Assembly (NCBI RefSeq): GCF_039555335.1 | Contig: NC_092628.1 | Location: 66,419,292 to 66,483,291, forward strand | Direction: 5' to 3' | Length of the DNA stretch: 64,000 nucleotides | DNA from: Amphiura filiformis | Taxonomy: Eukaryota; Echinodermata; Ophiuroidea; Amphilepidida; Amphiuridae | In this document: positions 24,301 to 33,300 of the stretch, in pieces | Layout: every line of letters begins with the position of its first letter | How positions within the stretch are numbered: the stretch's first letter is position 1 | The notes under the pieces: model-generated | The model's input: only the letters and a program-made list of their open reading frames with translations | What the model was told of the DNA's origin: nothing | The model's database searches: none | Made by a program: the position numbers and the translations under genes

Positions 24301-27300
24301 CCCATCTGGTGTTGGCAAGTTTGCGCAAGATGTTGTTGCGTGTGCTGACCTTGGCCTTGGTCTTCTCCACGTGGGCCTTGTAGGATAGGCATCGATCTAG
24401 TGTGACCCCGAGGTACACTGGTTTAGGGCAGAAAGGGAGCTTGGTACCAGACCAGGTGATGTTCAACTGTCGCTTGGCTTCCTTGTTGATAAGGTGGAAG
24501 GCACAGACCTGGGTCTTCCCTGGGTTTGCGCGCAGTTGATTCTCGTCGTAGTACTCTCCTAGTCCAGTCAGTGTATCTGTCAGAGTGTCTTCGATCACCT
24601 CAAAGCTGGTACTCTGGCTGGTTACGCACAAGTCATCTGCATATTATAAACCGCTTGGTTTGGCTGTCAACTGGCTGGTCGTTAGTATAGATGTTGTATA
24701 GAGGAGCTAGGACACTTCCTTGGGGGAGTCCGTTTCGTTGTCTGCGCCATCGGCTTCGCTTCCCTCCTAGTTCAACAAAGAACCTTCTATTCTGGAGCAG
24801 GGTTTGTAGAAGCCTGGTGAGTTGAACATCCTTAGTCATCTCAAGCACTTTGGCGAGTAGCCGGCGATGGTTGACGGTGTCATAAGCTGCAGAAAGGTCG
24901 ACGAAGACAGCACCTGTGATCTGCCCTCTCTCAAATCCATCCTCAATGTGTTGGGTGAGGTTTAGCAGCTGGCTGGTTGTTGATTTCCCTGGGCGGAAGC
25001 CAGCTTGTTCAGGGATCAGTAGACCATCTACATGTGACGCAAGGCGGTTCAGGATGAGCCTCTCAAACAGCTTGTAGCTATGGCATAGCAGAGCTATTGG
25101 TCTGAAGCTCTTTGCCTCTGATGGGTCCTTTCCTGGTTTCAGGAGTGCTATCACTCGTGTCCGTCGCCAGATCTTCGGGATTTTGTGGCTGCGCATGCAT
25201 TCATTGAAGAACTGGAGGAGCCATTCCTTTGTACGCGGTCCAAAGTGTTTCATCTGTTCAACAGAGACATCATCCAGTCCGCATGCTTTTCCATTCCTCA
25301 GGCAGACAATACTGTCAATGCCGGCCTTGAGAAAGGCCCGAGTTAATTACACTGACGTCTGTTGCAGTCTCGAGGCATTGCAGCTGATTAGCAGTACACA
25401 ATACAGTGGTGATGTAAGGTGGTGGCAGAATTAGCAGAGTTGCTTAACAAAACTGGCTGTGTTGCTTAGCAAAACTGGTAGGAGTCGCGAATGTAAACGC
25501 TTCTGCCATGACCCCCCCCCCCCCATGACCCCCGGGGGGCACTTCAATTTGAAATGGATATAGGTGTAGGGCTGGCGCTTTCGCACTAAGGGGCATTCGG
25601 TGAGAGCAACATGTAAAAAATATGGGGTCATTGGGTGAGAGCATGATTTTTGGCATTCGGTGAGAGCAAAATGTAAAAAATATGGGGTCATTGGGTGAGA
25701 ACATGACCTTTTTTTAAATGGAATCTTTGGGTGAGAACCAAAACAGTGCCACAAAAACCTCGAAAATCGAATTTCTAGTTCTAAATGGCTTCAAATTTCT
25801 TCATTTTTTCAAAATAAGTAACAAAATCAGTGATATATGAAAGTTGCTGTTCAAATTGAACTTGTAAGGGTCTTTGGGTGACAGATCAAATGGAAAAATA
25901 TGGGGTCTTCGGGTGACAGAGCGCGGAGCGAGCATGTGTTCGTAAAAAAATATGGGGTCTTTGGGTGACAGCGATGCTGAAAAAGGGGGTCTTAACAGCC
26001 CTACATACGCGTCACCTCCAAAGTTGGAGTGCCCCCCCCGGGCCATGACCCCACCCCATCAATGATAACTGACTATAAGAACTGTGGCAAACTGTCACTA
26101 TAGAGATCACACAACGCCATTGTTTGCTAATTATAACGTATTAAAGGTTGAAGATATGTACACACTGGAATTAGGTACATTCATGTACAGGTACTCCATA
26201 AATGAGCTGCCCTGTTCATTTGATAATTATTTTTACTAAACGTTCTGACATACATGAAGACAAGATATGTAAATGACCTAAAGTTAACCAAAAATAAGAA
26301 AGTGTTTTCTGATCATGCCATACGTACAAGAGGTCCCATTCTTTGGAATTCTTTAGATAAAAATCTGAAAGCTTCAAAATCTGTCAAACATTTCCGCAAT
26401 GAATTGAACAAACAACTTATTTCTCAATATAATTAATCTTTTCCGCGAGCACGTCCCCGTCCCTTGTCTTGTCTTTTGGGTATGTTTGGCAAAGTTGGTT
26501 TTTTTTTTGCTAATTTCATTTGATTTTAGGGAAAGACTAACTTTCATGCCTTTTTGGTCTTCCAGCCTTTTCCTCCATATGTATCGTGTTTGTATATTTT
26601 TTGATGTAATGTAATGTAATGATTTTTATGGAAATAAATATGAATATGAATATTATGAATATGAATATGACTGCTGCCTGTTGTCAAGGTAATTGAGAAG
26701 TAAACCATTTGCGAGTTGTCCCTGTCACTCCATATCAGAAAGATCTCATGATCCAATGCTCCTGACATGAGTATGATCAAGCAGCACCAACACAGCATTT
26801 TCGTGATCATCAACAGGTACAAGGAAGTCGCTGATATCTCAAATTACTGCTGTTTCAACACTGTGCATGGTAGCGTCGACAAACTGACTATAGTTTGATC
26901 AGCTCGTAATTGGCGGGCCTTATGACATCGCGGATTGATATCAATATATTTTATTTTGAGAATTGTTTTGTGACATTTCGCCAAAAGCATCACATGTTAT
27001 CAATTGAAAGTCATTTTTGTCTACTTTCTTTAACATGCAAAGTATAGATCAGACAGCTCAAATATATCACTCTTAATGTCGGTCTACTTTTCGGCGTAGT
27101 TATAAAAGCCTAACAAGTCCCGCCGATTACGAACTGATCATTTCGTACTTCACCTAGTCTGGCCACTTTTAAATCTAATCTAAAAACCCATTTGTTTCCA
27201 AACTAAGTTTTTTTTATTTGTAATTAAGTTGTACATTTTTATTGTAGCCTAAGATGTAGTTTAAGTTGTACTTTTAAAATCATTATAACGCGCTTTGTTC

Positions 27301-30300
27301 ATACTTATGCTAAGGCGCTATATAAATTCCGTATATTGTATTGTATTGTATCAAACTATAAAACACTACTGGCACGATTGGGAAAATATAAGCAAATGTT
27401 CAGTGATTAACGGTTCACAGGTCTCTCAAGTAGAACATGAAGTTGAGCGACGCGATGGCAGCTCGTTCAATGATCTTGCCCATCAAGGGAAGGTTCTAAA
27501 CAGGACTGAAGTTCTTCATAATTAACCACACTAACACTTGGCTTCTTCAGCCAAAGAAAGTGCCGGTCTGAAGAAACGAGTTAGCATGGCAGGCAACAAG
27601 TCAGTAAAGGTATCATTGGTTAAGGAAGTAGGGATTGGAATGTCTTCACACTAGATCGCCTAACTTATGCTCGCAAGAATTCCCTCATCTGTGATCAATT
27701 CAAACCTCAAACCCCTCCATTCCCTTATGATATTCATCAAAGAAGCGCTGATATACATCACTGATTTCACATCTTGATTTCACACACATTTTTCTGTCAA
27801 ATATAATTGTTTTTAGTGGAGAACCTTCCTTAAGGGCTTGGGTATGAACGTTTGGACAGTATTTATTTTGGGACATTAGAGCACATCAGACATATCGAAT
27901 TGCATTCTGAATACGAAGAATGTCATTCTGATATCAAATAATTTTGATTTTTTGAAATTCGCAATTTAATACATATTTTATGGCAAATCATTAAAAATTG
28001 ATATTTTTGATATTTAACAGTACTTGAAGTAAACTTTATCAATCTGATGATTTATGCTTAAAGTGTATGTAGGTGGGATGAAAAGCCGACGATCAATTGA
28101 AAATTTTGACCTTTCGTATTGAAGATATGGATTTTTTCCCCAAAACACCCAAAAAAAATTAGGTCTTTTGGGGAAAAAAATCCATATCTTCAATATGAAA
28201 GGTCAAAATTTTCAATTGACCGTCGGCTTTTCCTCCCTGCTACATACACTTTAAGAATATGTCATTAGATTTATATAATTTACTTCGAGGACTGTTATAT
28301 ATCAAAATTTGAAAAATATCAAATTTTATAATTTGTCATAAAATTTGTATTATATTGTGATTTTCAAAAATGAAAATTATTTGATATCATAAAGACATGC
28401 TTCGTATTCAGAATGCAATTCGATAGGTCTGAGGTGCTCTCATGTCCCACAAAAAATACTGTCGAAACGTAATAAACGCTCATTTTAGATCCCTTAAACG
28501 GCGCACAATATCTTCACTGAATATGCTATTCCCATAATGTAAACTGCCTCGTGTAGACCCTATTAAACTTGACATTGTTAAAAATCTGAATTTTTCATCA
28601 AAATTGCAAATACATTTCAGCAACATGAATAAAACAACTTATGAAAAATGGAGAGGGAGAGTACCAATAATTTTGATACAGCCTTATAATATATTATCAA
28701 GAATAGTTTTCGAATCTCAAAAGGTTAGCAACTATTTTAAACTGTTGCGAATGGTAGTGAGCTTTGGCAAAATATTGCATTGATCATTTCATAGCGAGTG
28801 TTTAGAAGAATGCAAATATCACAGATATACTTTTGTAGGTCCTGTGGTTCTTGAGTATTCTACCCTTAAACTTACCAGGCTCCAGGTCCAAGCATTTGTT
28901 CTCGAGACATACTTTTCCTGTGGAATAGCGTTCTTGCATGGAAGAAATGATTGTAGTTAACTGTATAATAATGAAATATTCAAGCAAAATGGCATCATAG
29001 CTACAAATAGCAAAATTTTACTTAATTACAAGCGTTTCGTAACGAAACTACCACCACCACTACCGCCAGCCAGCACAAGCACCGCCACTACCGCCACCAC
29101 CATCATCATCACATTCCTACTACCACATGCACATCACCAGCAGCAGCAGTGGAGTAACCGCCGCCTCGACCCTGCAACACACACACCACCACCACCACCA
29201 CCACCAACACTTGACAACAACAACAACAACAACAACAACAACCCCACTAACCAAGACAAATACCGCGCAAGACCAATATCATGCCACCACTACCGCTAGC
29301 CAACACAAGTACCGCCACTACCGGCGCGCCACCATGGTGGTGGTGCACCACCACCATCACCATCACCAGTCTATAGCTATATTACCATAAACACACCACC
29401 ACCAGCAGCAATGTAGCAACCGCCGCCTCGACCCAGCAACACCTCCACACACCCGGGCACACACCACCATCACCACCACCACCACCACCACCACCACCAC
29501 CACCACTACCACCACCACCACCACCACCACCCAACTCCAACTCCAACTTCAACAGCAGCAGCAACAACAACACCCAGGCCTAACAACAACAATATTAGCG
29601 TTATTGAACGGTGTAATGTTTCGGCTCGTATGTGTTCATTTGGCACGTTTTGGTTTGGTATTTCTCAATATCGTAAATTACTAAATTTTGCAGGGAAAAA
29701 AAGATTTTACTTACGTCTTCCAGGTCTTTTGGGTCTTCTAGTGCCGCATCACCAATGTATAATAGCTTTTTAAGCTGCCGCACCGTATCCGAACTGAAAC
29801 CGGTTCGATCAAACGCCGATGCATTACGTCTTACTTCTTTTAAGAATTCACTAACTACCAAATCAGCTTCGATCTATCAACAAAATTATTCAGTTATTAT
29901 AAAGAATGTCTATCAATAGGTACAGTTCCCCCGTCCCCATGACAAAATACATGGTTATATTAATGTCAGGGCACTCGATGTTTGAAGTGACGGGATCGGG
30001 ATGTGCGGACCGGGGACACATCATACATTTTTCATGTATTTGGTGGGTATGCTCCCTCGGAATTTTGAGGTGGTGGGTAAGAGCTGACGGCGTACCAGTA
30101 ACAGGGGGTCTTTTGGAGCTGCGAACAGGTAAAGGGTTTTTTTTTTGAGCTGCTTACAGTCAAAATCAAGGATCTTTTTTTTATAAATAGCCTGCAAAAA
30201 CCCAGAAATGTGAGGAATTCAGAGGTCATTTAGAGCTAAAAATATCAAAATCAAGGGTCTTTCGGAGTTCTATTTTGGTCAGATTTAGGGTGTCTTTCGG

Positions 30301-33300
30301 AGCTGCGAAATCCAAAGGGGTGTCTTTGGGGAGGGGCATACCCATATGGTCATTTGTGTTAACTGCCCGGGGGTGCAAACAGCGATTCAAAACGGCATAC
30401 CGGTAAAAGGGGGCTTTTGGAGCTGCGAACAAATAAATGGGGGGGTCTTATGCCGCTGCAATTAGTCAAAATCAAGGGGGGGCACCATACAATTTTGGTG
30501 GGTATGCTCCTCGACCTCGGAATATGGTGGTGGGTCTTTTGGAGCTGACGACGCACCGGTTAAAGGGGGTCTTTTTGGAGCTGCGCACCGGTTAAAGGGG
30601 GTCTTTTTGGAACTGCGAACAAGTAAAATAGGCCTTTTGGAGCTGCGTACAGTCAAAATTAAGGATCTTTCTTGGCTTTCTGGTTGAAAATCAACAGAAA
30701 TTTGAGGAATAAACAATTAGCGCAAATGTCCTAGTAAAAGGGAAACAAATACTCGTTTCCCTCTATATTGAATGCTTCTGCCGCAACTGTGTTTATAAAC
30801 CAAAATTTGGCCACTTGAGTGCACATGCCTTCCTCACGGTGAGTTTGGAGCCTCAAAAGGTAAATCCGACCACGGCCGCATATCCCCGATAAGCACCACC
30901 CTCCCCCGATTTCAATCTTCTTCTTCTACATGATCAAATGACACTGAACTATCGACATCTAGGGCAATCAAAAAATCACCCACCAAAAATTGCAACAGAA
31001 TCCATTTTGCATGCGTCCATCTCCCGAAAGCTAACACAAAAACATATCAAAGGTCCCCAAAAATCCAAGTAGTGGAACAGTGCCTAATTTGCATAAATCA
31101 GAAATGGCCACTTATGCAGGGGTGAATTTTCTTTGGTCCAATCTTACTAAAAAACATACCAATGTATTCCTCTCATCATAAGGATTCAGAAAAAGTATAG
31201 TTTGACTTATCTTCGATGCACATTTCTTGAGTTATAGGGCAAAAGGTCAAATGTCAACATTTGGACCTACAGGGGCCAAAAAATGAAAAATTCTCCGATT
31301 TTGATAAAAAATGGTCTCATATTGTTACGCTTGCAGAAGCATTTAATAAAAAGAATAGTTTGCCATATCTCAGGTGGTTTGTTACCTTGGTAACATGGTA
31401 AAGAATATCAAATTCCATAGAGCCGTATTGACCTTGACCTATTTTGTGATGTTACCTATGTAGCAAAACATCCAAAACAATGCAATTTTTCTCATTTTGA
31501 TTTATTTTTGCCAAAGAAACAATTTGAGACCAGTTGGATTATAATTGGAGCATATTTCCATTGTAAACGACTGTGGACCCAAAATTTGACCTTTGACCTT
31601 TTTGCCTATAACTCAAGAACTGTATGTCGGAGACTGGTCAAACTATACTTTTGCTGTATCCTTATGATGAGAGCAAGACATTTTAAACAAGATTTGACCA
31701 ACTTTGAAATTTCACCCCTGCATAAGCGGCCATTTTGGATTTATGCAAATTAGGCACTGTTACACTACTTGGACTTTTGGGGATTTTTGATATTTTCTAA
31801 TATACTTTTCTGAAATGAATGGTGATTAAATGGTTTCTGTTGCAATTAGTGGTGGGTTAGGCCCTGATTTTCCTTAATTTGATTGGTCTAATCCGGACTA
31901 ACAAATTGTTGCAACTTGTCCTACTAGTACTAGGCCTAAGGTGGTACTACACCCCCTGATAAATTTTGTGACAAATTTTGCATTTTTCTCACAAAATAAC
32001 TACACACTGGTAACAAAAGTTATGTATATTATAGGGGCAAGGAATCCAATTACTTCCTTGACATTTCAGGGATTCAAGACACCACCTGGTTCATTATAAT
32101 TATATGAAATGAGGTTCATTCTAGCGGTACCTCTTTTCTTATCATAAATAACGTACCGCTTGTCTTGAATCACTGAAAAGTGTAGTAACTAGATTCATTG
32201 CCCCTATAATTTAGATAACTTTTGTTACTAGTGTGTTATTATTTTTTGGGAAAAATGCATAAATAGTCACAAATTTATCAAGGGGTGTAGTCCCACCTTA
32301 AGGGATCCAAAATGAGCGTTTATTGCGTTTCGACAGTATTTTTTGTGGGACATGTGAGCACCTCAGACCTATCGAATTGCATTCTGAATACGAAGCATGT
32401 CTTTCTGATATCAAATAATTTTCATTATTTTAAAATCACAATATAATACAAATTTTATGACAAATTATAAAAATTTGATATTTTTCAAATTTTTGATATA
32501 TAACAATCCTCGAAGTAAATTATATAAATCTAATGATATGTTCTTAAAGTGTATGTAGCAGGAGGAAAAGCCGACGGTCAATTGAAAATTTTGACCTTTC
32601 ATATTGAAGATATGGATTTTTTCCCAAAAAGACCTAATTTTTTTGGTGTTTTGGAAAAAAAATCCATATCTTCAATACGAAAGGTCAAAATTTTCAATTG
32701 ATCGTCGACTTTTCATCCCACCTACATACACCTTAAGTATAAATCATCAGATTTATAAAGTTTACTTCAAGTACTGTTAAATATCAAAAATATCAATTTT
32801 AATGATTTGCCATAAAATGTGTATTAAATTGCGAATTTCAAAAATCAAAATTATTTGATATCAGAATGACATTCTTCGTATTCAGAATGCAATTCGATAT
32901 GTCTGATGTGCTCTAATGTCCCAAAATAAATACTGTCCAAACGTTCATACCCCAGCCCTTAAACCTACGCGGTTGTAATGATTCATGATTGGCAATATAC
33001 CAATACTACCAAATTGGGAAAAATTTGGGTAAGAAGAAACGCCAAAAATATATATAAAAATCGTGAAACTTTATAAAGAAAGATATTAAAATTAAATAAT
33101 AGCTCACATCACATTACTCCACATGACATTAATTGTCTGACCTGCGAATCCCCGACAGGAATCTGAAATACCTTTGTATATTCATTTTGTGTAGTATATT
33201 TTTATGAAATGCGATCACTGCCATTAATTTAAAAACTGATTTCATGCAATAGCTGATAAATTATGTAAGTATTAAAAGCTTTCCTTTAGTTTGACAAAAT

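Noticed and set aside
23531..24383. Plus-strand frames over the LINE
   Set aside because: Antisense shadows; the minus strand carries the reverse-transcriptase motifs.
29127..29573. Poly-His/Thr and poly-Gly proteins
   Set aside because: Products of CCA/CAA/CAC microsatellites in an ACE intron.
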